64,000 bases of DNA from Lentzea flava (GCF_014648475.1 NZ_BMRE01000004.1:124001-188000); one strand, 5' to 3'; positions 30,743-39,133 are shown, counted from the first letter of the stretch. Notes: generated from the letters alone by a model not told the origin. A program made the numbers and translations.

Positions 30743-30828
30743 GTCGCTCCGTTCCGGTGAGGGATCGGCGGCGACTTGTGCGGAGCACCGTAGCGTGAGA
30801 GCGGTTGCGCGACAAGGCCTCGCACGAC

Positions 30829-30858
30829 AAAGGCTCCCGGCCGGAGCCGGGAGCCTTT
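30829..30858 (-). terminator. Terminator of the subtilase gene
   Basis: 12-bp perfect inverted repeat (AAAGGCTCCCGG / its complement) with a 6-nt loop, 15 bp after the peptidase stop. On the minus strand it is followed by a short T run. Confidence 0.8.
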
Positions 30859-30872
30859 GCGGTTCAAGCGAT

Positions 30873-32600
30873 TTACAGGAACTGTCCGCCGCGGGTCACC
30901 GCGCCGTAGGCGTCCACGATGCCGTGTCCGTAGAAGCCGTTGAACTTCGCGTCACCTTCACAGGTGGCGTCGAACTCCGGCGAGCGGCCCACGTTCACGT
31001 ACGAGACCGTGCGCGGGTTCGGGCACGCGCGCTGGATCGCGGTCTTGTACAGGACCTTCTCGACCTTGTCGGGGTCGAGGGTGAGGCCGGGGCGGCCCTT
31101 GTCCTTCTTGCCGTACTGGCTGACGATCAGCGCGGCCACGCCAGAGGCGTGCGGGGCGGCCATCGAGGTGCCCTGCAGGAACTGGTAGTAGCCGACCTTG
31201 TCACCCTGCACGGCCTTCTTCACGCCCGCGGCGAGACCCTTGTCGGTGATGTTGCCCGCCTCGTCGATCGCGCCCTCGGCGAGAGCGACGTTGCGCGGGT
31301 ACGTCGACAGGATCATGTTCTCGTTGGTGCGGTACCACGGCGTGCCGAGGCCGCTGCGGAAGTAGCCACCGGGGGCCGAGATCGCGGTCTGCTCCAGGCC
31401 GTAGTTCGAGTAGTCGGCCTTCTCGGTCAACGGGCCCAGGGACGACACCGAGATGACGTGGTTGCCCTCGGTCGGCAGGTTGAGGCAGGTGGCGTTGTCG
31501 ATCGGGCGCGGGCGGTTGTGGCCCGGCGGGTAGTTCGGGCTGATCGTGTCGGTGCGCGGCTTGCCCAGGTCCTCGTGGTTGTTGCCACCGGCGCCGATCA
31601 GCGTGACGCCCTTGCGGTGCGCGTAGTTCAGTGCGCGCTGCACGGACGCGATGATCGTCTGCTGCTCCAGCTGCTCCTCGGGCGAGGCCGTGGAGTCGTT
31701 GATGCAGTTCATGTACCACGGGTCGACGTAGAACGACATGTTGATGACGTCCAGGCCGATGTCGGCGCCGTAGGTCAGGGCGTCGACGACCGGCTGCAGG
31801 AAGAACGAGCCGGAGTCCTGGCCGCCGCGGATGTTCACGAGCGACACGTTCGGTGCGACACCGGAGATGCCGAAGCCGTTGGCAGCGGCGCCGATGGTGC
31901 CGGCGACGTGGGTGCCGTGGCCGCCGTCGTCCCAGTTCGCCGGGTCGACGCAGCCGCGGAACTCACACGGGCCGTCGAACTCGCCGCCGTCGGAGTCGGT
32001 GGGCATGTCGACGGTGAAGTTGCGGGACAGGTCGTTGTTGAAGTTCGGCGCGATGTCCGGGTGCGAACCGTCCACACCGGTGTCGAGAATGCCGACGTAC
32101 ACGCGCTTGTCGCCCGCCTGCTTGGCGCGGGCGATGTTGGAGCGGACGAGGTTCAGGCCCCACAGGTCGCCGTCCAGCGGGTCCATGCCGGCGGTCGACT
32201 TCGACTCGGCAGGGGCCTTGCTCGGCTGTGCGGCCTTGTTCTCCTTTTCCACGTCGTCGCGCTTGGTCTTCTCGGCCTTCGCCGCGGGAGCGTGGCCGAT
32301 CGGCTTGGTCCGTGCGGCACCGACGATGTCGCTCGAGGCGGACACCTTCTCCACGAACCCGTTCGCGGGCGCCTTCACGGTCAGCAGACCGATCGCCCTG
32401 TTGTCCCGCACCACTTCGCCGCCCGCCTTGTGCACGGCGTCGATGGCGAAGTCGCGGTTCCCCGGATCCTCCAGCAGGACTGTGTACTCGGTGTCCTGCT
32501 GGCCCGCGGTCGAGGCCGGCGCTGCCCCCGCCGCCGAAGTACCCGCTGCGATCAGCGACACCGATGCCGCCACCGCCATCACGGTTCTGCGCGTTCTCAC
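30873..32600 (-). CDS. S8 family serine peptidase (subtilisin-like), secreted
   Basis: 575 aa from GTG 32600. Signal peptide to about residue 27, then an inhibitor_I9-like propeptide (EYTVLLEDPGNRDFAID) and a charged Lys/Glu/Ala linker. The catalytic triad is visible: Asp173 in VGILDTGVDGSH, His228 in GGHGTHVAGT and Ser479 in GTSMAAPH. The oxyanion Asn is probably in GAGGNNHED. Exported protease, likely self-processed. RBS GAGGAG lies 9 nt before GTG. It is followed by its own terminator. Confidence 0.95.
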   Translation of the reverse strand: MRTRRTVMAVAASVSLIAAGTSAAGAAPASTAGQQDTEYTVLLEDPGNRDFAIDAVHKAGGEVVRDNRAIGLLTVKAPANGFVEKVSASSDIVGAARTKPIGHAPAAKAEKTKRDDVEKENKAAQPSKAPAESKSTAGMDPLDGDLWGLNLVRSNIARAKQAGDKRVYVGILDTGVDGSHPDIAPNFNNDLSRNFTVDMPTDSDGGEFDGPCEFRGCVDPANWDDGGHGTHVAGTIGAAANGFGISGVAPNVSLVNIRGGQDSGSFFLQPVVDALTYGADIGLDVINMSFYVDPWYMNCINDSTASPEEQLEQQTIIASVQRALNYAHRKGVTLIGAGGNNHEDLGKPRTDTISPNYPPGHNRPRPIDNATCLNLPTEGNHVISVSSLGPLTEKADYSNYGLEQTAISAPGGYFRSGLGTPWYRTNENMILSTYPRNVALAEGAIDEAGNITDKGLAAGVKKAVQGDKVGYYQFLQGTSMAAPHASGVAALIVSQYGKKDKGRPGLTLDPDKVEKVLYKTAIQRACPNPRTVSYVNVGRSPEFDATCEGDAKFNGFYGHGIVDAYGAVTRGGQFL

Positions 32601-32770
32601 CTAGCTGTCTCCTCACACCCGGTCAGGGCTGGATCCAACAACACGGTGCGGCCCCCGATTGCCGCCCAAGTCCGACACACTGACACGAAATTCCCTCACG
32701 CATCAGCGCCTTTCGTACGGAATCGAACTGTAGCCGATCGGAAGCGGAGCGTGATGGGGTGCGAGAAATC

Positions 32771-32799
32771 TTGACTTAACAAGTTTCAAGCGATGAACT
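32771..32799 (+). promoter_or_regulatory. Promoter of the sugar-binding lipoprotein gene
   Basis: TTGACT (32771-32776), 17-nt spacer, TGAACT (32794-32799). It predicts transcription starting about 32806-32808, exactly at an ATG. It therefore argues for the start at 32808 instead of the earlier in-frame ATG at 32793, which overlaps the -10 region. Confidence 0.55.
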
Positions 32800-32807
32800 C
32801 CGCGTTT

Positions 32808-33911
32808 ATGCGAAGACGCGTAATGGCATCGTCGGCGTGCCTGCTCTTTCTCCTCTCTGCCTGCGGTGACGCAGGTCAGGGTGCTCCGACGCTGCCCGCG
32901 CGTGGACCCAAACCAATCGTCGGGGTAATCCTTCCCGACCGAACGACTTCCACGCGCTGGGAAGAACAAGATCGTCCGTTGCTCACTCAGGCGTTCAACT
33001 ACGCGGACATCGAACCGTTCATGGAGAACGCCGAGGGTGACGAGGCGAAGTTCGCGCAGATCGCCGACGAGATGATCCGCCGCAAGGTGAAGGTCCTGAT
33101 GATCACGCCGTTGTCGGCGGCGGGCGGCCTCGCGGTGCAGAAGAAGGCGAAAGCCGCGGGCATCCCGGTCATCGACTACGACCGCGTGACGCTCGGCGGT
33201 CAGGCCGAGTACCACGTCGGCTTCGACAGCGTGAACGTCGGGCAGCTCCAGGCCGACGGTCTGGTGGAGTGCCTCGGCAACAAGCCGGGCGCCCAGATCA
33301 TCGAGATCGAGGGCGCGCCGACCGACCACAACGCCACGCTCTTCACACAGGGCCAGAAGTCGCGGCTGTCGTCCAAGTACGACAGCGGCGCGCTGAAGCT
33401 CGTGAAGTCCCAGCCGGTCGCCGACTGGAACAACGAGCTCGGCGGCCAGCTGTTCGAGCAGATCCTGAACGAGAACGGCGGCAAGGTCGACGGCGTGGTC
33501 GCGGCCAACGACGGCCTGGCCGGCGCGGTCATCGGGGTGCTCAAGAAGCGGAACCTGGCCGGCAAGGTCCCCGTCACCGGGCAGGACGCCACTGTGGACG
33601 GTCTGCGGGCCGTGCTGCGCGGCGACCAGTGCATCACCGTCTACAAGCCGGTGCGGGACGAGGCGGAGGCGGCGGCCAGACTGGCCATCGCGATCGCTCG
33701 CGGCGACCTCGACGGTGCCGACGACCTCGCCACCGGCAACCTGCGGGACCCCGTCGCGCGGCGCGACATCAAGTCGGTGCTGCTCGGCGCGACGCTGATC
33801 AAGAAGGACACCGTGCGCACGCTGGTGACCGAAGGCGTCGTCAAGCCGCAGGAGCTGTGCGCGGGAGACGTCGCTCAGGCCTGCGCGCAGCAGGACATCC
33901 TCGGAGGGTAG
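32808..33911 (+). CDS. Sugar ABC transporter substrate-binding lipoprotein (XylF/periplasmic-binding type)
   Basis: 367 aa. Lipoprotein signal MRRRVMASSACLLFLLSAC, with the lipidated Cys in L-S-A-C. The Peripla_BP_4 fold follows: IVGVILPDRTTSTRWEEQD, LMITPLSAAG, GIPVIDYDRV, YHVGFDSVNVG, VVAANDGLAGAVI, VTGQDATVDGLRAVLRG. These match xylose/ribose-type binding proteins. No permease or ATPase gene is adjacent, so it is an orphan receptor, or its transporter is elsewhere. Start 32808 follows from the promoter position; 32793 would add five residues. Confidence 0.88.
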   Translation: MRRRVMASSACLLFLLSACGDAGQGAPTLPARGPKPIVGVILPDRTTSTRWEEQDRPLLTQAFNYADIEPFMENAEGDEAKFAQIADEMIRRKVKVLMITPLSAAGGLAVQKKAKAAGIPVIDYDRVTLGGQAEYHVGFDSVNVGQLQADGLVECLGNKPGAQIIEIEGAPTDHNATLFTQGQKSRLSSKYDSGALKLVKSQPVADWNNELGGQLFEQILNENGGKVDGVVAANDGLAGAVIGVLKKRNLAGKVPVTGQDATVDGLRAVLRGDQCITVYKPVRDEAEAAARLAIAIARGDLDGADDLATGNLRDPVARRDIKSVLLGATLIKKDTVRTLVTEGVVKPQELCAGDVAQACAQQDILGG

Positions 33912-33922
33912 CGCCAAGCCCC

Positions 33923-33955
33923 GTCACGACCTGTCTTGATCAGGCAGGTCGTGAC
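33923..33955. terminator. Bidirectional hairpin between convergent genes
   Basis: 11-bp perfect arms GTCACGACCTG (33923-33933) and complement (33945-33955) with an 11-nt loop. It overlaps the last codons of the minus-strand membrane protein and follows the lipoprotein stop by 11 bp. Confidence 0.7.
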
Positions 33956-34700
33956 GTCCCGAGATGAACTCCTGCACGGCGATCTTCGCCTTGATGATCG
34001 GCTGCCGGATGCGGGCCTCGCGCCGGTACGCCCGCGTGAGCTTGCGCGAGCCCTCCGGGTAACGCCAGCGCGCCCACGGTGAGCCCGGCCGTGCCAGCCG
34101 CACGGCACCGACGGCGGGCACCACCGGCACGAGCAGGCCTAGCAGCCCCGTCCAGATCTTGCCCTTCAGCAGCGCCACGATCGCGAAGCACAGGTTGACC
34201 CCGATGGTGATCAGCCTCGCCGTGAACGTGTCGGTCGGTGTCGTGTCCGGGTTGAGCTGCAGCACCTCGTCGTAGCCGAGAGGGCGCGCGCCGAGCAGGA
34301 ACGTGCCCGTCAGGCCGATGGCGAGGAACACGGCGTCCACGGACAGCCGGCCCGCCTTCGTCCAGTACACGTCCCGCAGGTGCAGGATCAGCGCGAACTC
34401 GTCCAGCACCAGGGCCGCGCCGACACCGAGCCCCGCCGCGGCGGCCAGCCGGGCGCCGTGGAGGTCGTCGGGGATGACGAGGCTCGTGACGCTGGACAGG
34501 AGCAGCAGCACGGTGCCGAACACGACGTGATGCACGTGCGTGTCGCCGTGCACGATGTTGCGCGGCCACCAGCGCACCTTCGCCCTGATCATCCGCACGC
34601 TGATGCGGATGAACACGAACGTGGTCACCAGTCCGATGAAGAAGAAGAGCAGTCGTTCGCTGCCGGTCAAGCACGGCCCCCTGGGTCCAACGACCCTCAA
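33924..34700 (-). CDS. Integral membrane protein, unknown function
   Basis: 258 aa from TTG 34700. Hydrophobic spans are near residues 17-35 (LLFFFIGLVTTFVFIRISV), 60-75, 85-105, 125-140 and 165-195. Conserved-looking polar stretches lie between them: WWPRNIVHGDTHVHHVVFG, with three histidines, and LDEFALILHLRDVYWTKAGR, acidic and possibly membrane-embedded. The tail is basic. I do not recognise the family by name. It begins 2 nt after the stop of the small protein gene (34703), so the two are translationally linked. Confidence 0.75.
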   Translation of the reverse strand: MRVVGPRGPCLTGSERLLFFFIGLVTTFVFIRISVRMIRAKVRWWPRNIVHGDTHVHHVVFGTVLLLLSSVTSLVIPDDLHGARLAAAAGLGVGAALVLDEFALILHLRDVYWTKAGRLSVDAVFLAIGLTGTFLLGARPLGYDEVLQLNPDTTPTDTFTARLITIGVNLCFAIVALLKGKIWTGLLGLLVPVVPAVGAVRLARPGSPWARWRYPEGSRKLTRAYRREARIRQPIIKAKIAVQEFISGRHDLPDQDRS

Positions 34701-34702
34701 GG

Positions 34703-34927
34703 TTACCCGTGGTGGTGGATATCGCCTTCCACGTTGCCGATCTGGAACAGCGTGCCGTGCACGGTGCTCTCCGCCCTGTTGGTGATGGGCTGGCGGGCCT
34801 TGCGGGGGCCCTTCGCCTTCTCCTTGGCGGCGGCGCGGGCCAGGACGTCGCGCACGAGCGCTTCCAGGCCGCCCGCCACCTGCGGTGCGACCGTGACCTT
34901 GATCGACAACGTCGGTTGCTCGGGCAC
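34703..34927 (-). CDS. 74-aa protein with C-terminal amyloid-signalling-like motif
   Basis: Starts at GTG 34927 with RBS GGAGG 5 nt upstream; longer in-frame ORF upstream lacks support. Residues 1-36 form a beta-strand and an amphipathic helix (LEALVRDVLARAAAKEKAK), followed by a basic hinge. Residues 55-73 read VHGTLFQIGNVEGDIHH. This G-x3-Q-x-G-x-V-x-G-D-I pattern resembles the short C- or N-terminal motifs (RHIM-like, BASS class) used for amyloid templating between bacterial NLR receptors and effectors. It sits directly upstream of a membrane protein gene. The motif reading is by eye and the function is inference. Confidence 0.7.
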   Translation of the reverse strand: MPEQPTLSIKVTVAPQVAGGLEALVRDVLARAAAKEKAKGPRKARQPITNRAESTVHGTLFQIGNVEGDIHHHG

Positions 34928-35056
34928 GAGTACCTCCGCATGGTCATTTGGGGTCTCACGGTAGCAGTGCGGGGGCAGTGCGATCGATGGCTCGACTGAG
35001 AGCGGGGAGCCGTGGTTGACTGTCCATGGTCGTACGTTTTCGTGTTCGTGCTTTCC

Positions 35057-35085
35057 CACGCTCGCGGAACGAGGTCGCGAGCGTG
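35057..35085 (+). promoter_or_regulatory. Hairpin upstream of cspA
   Basis: CACGCTCGCG (35057-35066) and its exact complement (35076-35085) with a 9-nt loop, 91 bp before cspA. It could form in a long 5' leader, as cold-shock mRNAs often use structured leaders, or it may be a protein-binding dyad. The -10/-35 boxes are not clear. Confidence 0.4.
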
Positions 35086-35176
35086 AGGTTTCTCCAGGTT
35101 CCGGAGAAGTCGCCGTTCCGACTTGACCCGGTGGTCGCGAGCGCGATCCGGCACCTGTTAGAGGAGAAGTAGCAAG

Positions 35177-35383
35177 ATGGCAGTACAGGGCACCGTCAAG
35201 TGGTTCAACGCGGAGAAGGGCTTCGGCTTCATCTCCCCCGACAACGGTGGCGCCGACGTGTTCGTCCACTACTCCGAGATCCAGATGAACGGCTACAAGG
35301 CTCTCGAGGAGAACCAGCGGGTCGAGTTCGAGATCGGTCAGGGCCAGAAGGGCCCGCAGGCCCAGGGCGTTCGCGCCATCTGA
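35177..35383 (+). CDS. cspA: Cold shock protein, CspA family
   Basis: 68 aa from ATG 35177 with RBS GAGGAG. The single OB-fold domain starts [20 protein letters not shown] with RNP1 (KGFGFI) and has RNP2 (VFVHY). It is a nucleic-acid chaperone that melts RNA structure. A long probable leader with a strong hairpin precedes it and a T-flanked terminator follows. Confidence 0.97.
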   Translation: MAVQGTVKWFNAEKGFGFISPDNGGADVFVHYSEIQMNGYKALEENQRVEFEIGQGQKGPQAQGVRAI

Positions 35384-35412
35384 GCCTGACGATCAGCATC
35401 TGATCTGTTACG

Positions 35413-35444
35413 AAGCCGCTTGTCCTGAATTGGACAAGCGGCTT
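35413..35444 (+). terminator. Terminator of cspA
   Basis: 13-bp perfect arms (35413-35425 and 35432-35444) with loop TGAATT, then TTTGTCGC. About 30 bp after the stop. Confidence 0.85.
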
Positions 35445-35453
35445 TGTCGCGTC

Positions 35454-35483
35454 TTGTGCCTGATCGAACGCGATCAGTAGCGT
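35454..35483 (+). promoter_or_regulatory. Promoter of the amino-acid ABC operon
   Basis: TTGTGC (35454-35459), 18-nt spacer, TAGCGT (35478-35483), with ATG 8 nt after the -10 box and no RBS. This fits leaderless transcription. A dyad CGATCGAAC/GCGATCAG-like sequence (TGATCGaacGCGATCA at 35461-35476) lies in the spacer and is a candidate operator. Confidence 0.5.
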
Positions 35484-35491
35484 CGCAGGCC

Positions 35492-36370
35492 ATGGGGAGA
35501 CTGTTCGTAGCAGCGGTGTTGCTCTTCGTAGCCGGATGCTCCGGTGGTGAGAACGCGGTGCCCGGCGGCGGCAAGCTCGACGCCCTGCTCGCCAAAGCGC
35601 CCGTTCACACAGGTGAGGTGACCCCCGGCTCGACCGTCGACCGGATCAAGAAGCGCGGGAAGCTGCTGATCGGCGGGTCCCAGGACGCACCGCTGCTGTC
35701 CCAGCTCGACCCGATCAGCGGCGAGCTCACCGGCTTCGACGCCTACCTCGGCAAGCTCCTCGCGCAGTACATCGTCGGCAAGCCGCAGACCGAGCTGCTC
35801 AGCGCCACCTCGGAGACCCGCGAACCGTTGCTGGCCAACGGCACCGTCGACGTGATCATCCAGACCTACACGATCACGCCTGCCCGCCAGGAGCGCGTGG
35901 CGTTCGCCGGGCCGTACTACCGGTCGGGACAGGCGATCGCGGTCCGCAAGGGCACTTCCGGCATTGCGAAACCCGCCGACCTGGCCGGGAAGACGGTCAT
36001 CGTCGGCGCGAACACCCCTGGGGTGAAGGCGGTGCAGGACGTCGCTCCCACCGCCCGGATCGTCGAGTTCGGCTCCGACCCCGAGTGCCTGACGGCGTTG
36101 AAGCAGGGCCGCGGCGAGGCCTACGTGCAGGACCAGGCGCTCCTGGTGGCCGACGCGTCGAAGGACAGCGAGCTGCAGCTGGTCGGCGAGCCGTTCACCG
36201 AGGACCCGTACGGCATCGGCCTCAAGCACGGCGACGTGGAGTTCCAGAGGTTCGTCAACGACTGGCTGCGCGAGATCGGCAAGTCCGGGCTGTGGCAGGA
36301 CGTCTGGAAGCAGACGATCGGCACCGTGGTCACCGGCGACGCCCCGTCGCCACCCGCGATCGCCTCATGA
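35492..36370 (+). CDS. Polar amino acid ABC transporter substrate-binding lipoprotein
   Basis: 292 aa from ATG 35492. Lipoprotein signal with Cys16 in F-V-A-G-C. SBP_bac_3 fold: IKKRGKLLIGGSQDAPLL, LTGFDAYLGKLLAQYI, NGTVDVIIQTYTITPARQER, FAGPYYRSGQAIAV, YGIGLKHGDVEFQRFVNDWL. The pattern matches glutamate/aspartate/glutamine receptors such as GluB. First gene of an operon; its stop overlaps the first permease start (ATGA). The downstream asparaginase suggests asparagine/aspartate scavenging, which is inference. Confidence 0.92.
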   Translation: MGRLFVAAVLLFVAGCSGGENAVPGGGKLDALLAKAPVHTGEVTPGSTVDRIKKRGKLLIGGSQDAPLLSQLDPISGELTGFDAYLGKLLAQYIVGKPQTELLSATSETREPLLANGTVDVIIQTYTITPARQERVAFAGPYYRSGQAIAVRKGTSGIAKPADLAGKTVIVGANTPGVKAVQDVAPTARIVEFGSDPECLTALKQGRGEAYVQDQALLVADASKDSELQLVGEPFTEDPYGIGLKHGDVEFQRFVNDWLREIGKSGLWQDVWKQTIGTVVTGDAPSPPAIAS

Positions 36371-36981
36371 GCCTGGTCCTCGAAGGCTTTCTGAACACCG
36401 TTGCCCTGACCCTGCTGTCGTTCGCGGGTGCCCTCGTCGTGGGTCTCGTGGTGGCGGTGCTGAGGATCGTGCCGGTGCCGCTGCTGCGTGGCGTCGGTGC
36501 CGTTTACGTCGAGGTGTGGCGGAACGTCCCGTTGCTCGCGTGGCTGGTGCTGTTCGTCTTCGGGTTGCCCGAGGTGGGCGTGCGGATGCCGTTGTTCTGG
36601 ACGGCCTTCACGGCGATCGCGCTGTACGAGGCCGCTTTCGTGGCGGAGGCACTGCGGTCGGGCGTGAACTCCGTGGCGTCCGGGCAGGGTGAGGCCGCGC
36701 GGGCGCTGGGGCTGTCGTTCCGGCAGTCGTTGTGGCACGTGATCCTTCCTCAGGCCGGACGACGGGTCGTGCAGCCGTTGGCGAACATCGCGATCGCGTT
36801 GACGATGGCGACGGCATTGGCCGGTGTCGTTGGCGTCGTGGACATGACCCGTGCGGCGCAACGGATCAACCTGGAGCTGGCCCAGCCGTTGCTGGTCTTC
36901 ACCGGCGTGGGGCTCTGTTATCTGTTGATGGCCGCGGGAATCGGGTTCGGTGCGCGGGTGCTGGAACGGCGGTTGGCCTGA
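36367..36981 (+). CDS. Amino acid ABC transporter permease (GluC-like)
   Basis: 204 aa from ATG 36367, overlapping the receptor stop by 4 nt. His/Glu/Gln/Arg-type permease with about five hydrophobic spans, WRNVPLLAWLVLFVFGLP, EAAFVAEALRSGVNSVASGQ and the EAA loop EAARALGLSFRQSLWHVILPQ, which contacts the ATPase. It forms a heterodimeric channel with the next gene product. Overlaps that gene by 3 nt (TGATG). Confidence 0.93.
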   Translation: MSLVLEGFLNTVALTLLSFAGALVVGLVVAVLRIVPVPLLRGVGAVYVEVWRNVPLLAWLVLFVFGLPEVGVRMPLFWTAFTAIALYEAAFVAEALRSGVNSVASGQGEAARALGLSFRQSLWHVILPQAGRRVVQPLANIAIALTMATALAGVVGVVDMTRAAQRINLELAQPLLVFTGVGLCYLLMAAGIGFGARVLERRLA

Positions 36982-37748
36982 TGTTCGACGCTCCTGGTCC
37001 CCGTTTCCGCCGCCGCGTCTTCTGGGTCTCGGTGGCGTCGGCGCTCGTGCTGGCGGCGCTGGCCGCGTTGGCGTTGCGGCAGTTCGCGGCCAACGGGCAG
37101 CTGGACCCGGTCCGGTGGCGGCCGTATCTGACCTGGCCCGTGTGGCGTTATCTGCTCGGAGGCCTGGGGTCGACGGTGGTGGCGGCGTTCGCGACGGGGG
37201 TGCTGGCGATGGCGGGTGGCTTGCTGCTCGCGTTGCGGCCCAACCGGTTCACGCGGGCATACGCCGAGGTCATGCGCACGGTTCCGGTGCTGCTGCTGGT
37301 GTACGTGATGCTGTTCGTGCTGCCGTCGTTCGGGGTGAACCTGCCGCTGTTCTGGAAGCTCGTGGTGCCGCTGGCGTTGTCGCACGCGGCGTCCTGCGCG
37401 GTGATCTTCCGCGCGGGGGTGGGCTCCGTGGATCCTGGGCAGCGCGAGGCGGGGCTGTCGCTGGGCATGCCGGACGGCGCCGTGACGCGGTTCGTGGTGC
37501 TGCCACAGGCCGTTCGGCACATGACGCCGTTGCTGGTCACCCAGGCTGTCAGCCTGTTGAAGGACACCTCGCTGGGATATGTCGTGTCGTACACGGAGTT
37601 GCTGTTCAACGGCCGGGTGCTCGCGAACTACAACGGTCTGCTGATCCAGACCTTCATCGTCGTCGCGTTCGTCTACCTGGTGGTCAACCTGGCGCTCTCG
37701 CGGGTGGCCCACCGCCTGGAGGCTCGTCGTGCCCGCATTGCTCGCTGA
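36981..37748 (+). CDS. Amino acid ABC transporter permease (GluD-like)
   Basis: 255 aa from ATG 36981. It has a basic cytoplasmic N-terminus, a first helix at residues 14-33, a periplasmic loop, then the permease core with MRTVPVLLLVYVMLFVLPSF, the EAA loop REAGLSLGMPDGAVTRFVVLPQ and DTSLGYVVSYTELLFNG. Partner of the preceding permease. No ATP-binding subunit gene is present in this operon, so a shared ATPase from elsewhere is required. Confidence 0.93.
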   Translation: MFDAPGPRFRRRVFWVSVASALVLAALAALALRQFAANGQLDPVRWRPYLTWPVWRYLLGGLGSTVVAAFATGVLAMAGGLLLALRPNRFTRAYAEVMRTVPVLLLVYVMLFVLPSFGVNLPLFWKLVVPLALSHAASCAVIFRAGVGSVDPGQREAGLSLGMPDGAVTRFVVLPQAVRHMTPLLVTQAVSLLKDTSLGYVVSYTELLFNGRVLANYNGLLIQTFIVVAFVYLVVNLALSRVAHRLEARRARIAR

Positions 37749-38628
37749 GGTGACCCGGTCAGGCTTCGTGGAGAGCCTGCACCACGGCAGCGTCGTCGGG
37801 CTGCTGCCGTCGGGCGCGATCGGGGTTTCCGTTGGCGCCGTGGAGGATCCGGTGCTGCCGCGGTCGTGCATGAAGCCGTTCCAGGCGCTGGCCTGCCTGT
37901 CCGCGGGAGCGCCGCTGGAGGGACCCGCGCTGGCGATCGCGGCCGGGTCGCACACGGGGGAGAACCGGCACGCGGAGCTGGTGATGGAGCTGCTCGGCGG
38001 GTTGCCGGTGGGGTTGCTGCGCTGCCCGCCGTCGTGGCCGGAGGACGAACAGACGCGGCAACGGATGACCGAGCCGTCTCGGGTGCGGATGAACTGCTCC
38101 GGCAAGCACGCGGCGATGCTGGCGACGTGCGTGGCGGCGCGGTGGCCGACGCAGACCTACCTGGAGCCGACGCATCCGTTGCAGCAACTGGTGTTGCGGA
38201 CGGTGGGGCAACTTTCCGGCGAGACCGTCGCGCACACGGCGGTCGACGGATGTGGCGCGCCGGTGTACGGGTTGTCGTTGCACGGCTTGGCGCGCGCGAT
38301 GCAGGGATTGGTGCGCACGCCGGTCGCGCGAGCGATGCGCGAGCATCCCGAGTACGTCGGCGGGACCGGCCACGTGAACACGGTCGTGATGCAGCTGCTG
38401 CCGGGTGTGGTGGCGAAGGGCGGCGCGGAGGGCGTGCTGGTGCTGGCGACGGACGCCGGGCACGCGGTCGCGGTGAAGGTGCTGGACGGGAATCCCCGTG
38501 CCACCACCGCGATCGGGCTCACGGCGCTGGCGGCACTGGGATACGACGTGTCGCCGGCCAAGGAGCACCTGTCCGTGCCGGTGCTCGGTGGTGGCCAGGT
38601 CGTCGGCGAAGTGCGAGTGGTCTTCTAG
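37729..38628 (+). CDS. L-asparaginase II family protein
   Basis: 299 aa from GTG 37729 (RBS GGAGG), overlapping the permease end by 20 nt, so translationally coupled. Matches the thermolabile asparaginase (PF06089, Rhizobium etli type): RSGFVESLHHGSVVGL, LPRSCMKPFQALA, AAGSHTGENRH, RMNCSGKHAAMLA, VDGCGAPVYGLSL. Hydrolyses L-asparagine to aspartate and ammonia in the cytoplasm. Being in one operon with a polar amino acid importer supports a role in using imported asparagine. The stop overlaps the convergent NTF2-like gene by 4 nt. Confidence 0.93.
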   Translation: MPALLAEVTRSGFVESLHHGSVVGLLPSGAIGVSVGAVEDPVLPRSCMKPFQALACLSAGAPLEGPALAIAAGSHTGENRHAELVMELLGGLPVGLLRCPPSWPEDEQTRQRMTEPSRVRMNCSGKHAAMLATCVAARWPTQTYLEPTHPLQQLVLRTVGQLSGETVAHTAVDGCGAPVYGLSLHGLARAMQGLVRTPVARAMREHPEYVGGTGHVNTVVMQLLPGVVAKGGAEGVLVLATDAGHAVAVKVLDGNPRATTAIGLTALAALGYDVSPAKEHLSVPVLGGGQVVGEVRVVF

Positions 38629-39065
38629 AAGGCTTCCGGGAGGTCCAGCATGCCGAGCTGGCTCATCACGGTCGCGCTGTCGCCGTACACCCGCTCGCAG
38701 ACCAGCACGTCCTTGTCGAACAGGAAGAAAGCGACCATCCTGACCTTGAAGGACCGGCCGGTGACCTCCTCGCCGGTGAGGCTGCCGAGGTGCGTGCCCT
38801 GCAGTTCGAACTCGACGACCACCGCGTCGTCGGCGTGGTGGATCTCGATGACCTTGTTGCGCTGGTCGGGGAACGCCGCTCGGGTGCGCAGCCAGTACGC
38901 GCGAACCTCGTCCACGCCGTCGAGCACCTGGCCGGACGCCATGATCTCGTACCGGGGGTGGGGGAACGTGTTCAGGGAGGTGTCGAAGTCGAAGTCGTTC
39001 TGGCTTTCCATGTGCTCCAGGACGATCGCCTCGCGCAGCGCTCTGAGCGCCTTGGATTCGGTCAT
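38625..39065 (-). CDS. Nuclear transport factor 2-like (SnoaL-type) protein
   Basis: 146 aa from ATG 39065 (RBS GGAGGG). Cone-shaped NTF2/SnoaL fold features: an N-terminal helix (ALRALREAIVLEHMES), TFPHPRYEIMASGQVLDGVDEVRAYWLRTRAAFPD and late strands FKVRMVAFFLFDKDVLVCERVY. Such proteins are small-molecule-binding or isomerase/hydrolase scaffolds. Divergent from a TetR gene with a perfect palindrome between them, so probably its target. Confidence 0.88.
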   Translation of the reverse strand: MTESKALRALREAIVLEHMESQNDFDFDTSLNTFPHPRYEIMASGQVLDGVDEVRAYWLRTRAAFPDQRNKVIEIHHADDAVVVEFELQGTHLGSLTGEEVTGRSFKVRMVAFFLFDKDVLVCERVYGDSATVMSQLGMLDLPEAF

Positions 39066-39081
39066 GCCGGCCGACCCTCCT

Positions 39082-39096
39082 ACGTACGCCGTACGT
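39082..39096. promoter_or_regulatory. Candidate TetR operator
   Basis: Perfect palindrome ACGTAC-GCC-GTACGT in the 68-bp divergent region between the NTF2-like gene and a TetR gene. Confidence 0.7.
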
Positions 39097-39133
39097 CGCA
39101 CGGAAGCTACTCCACGTCGTATGGTCTGCGCCA

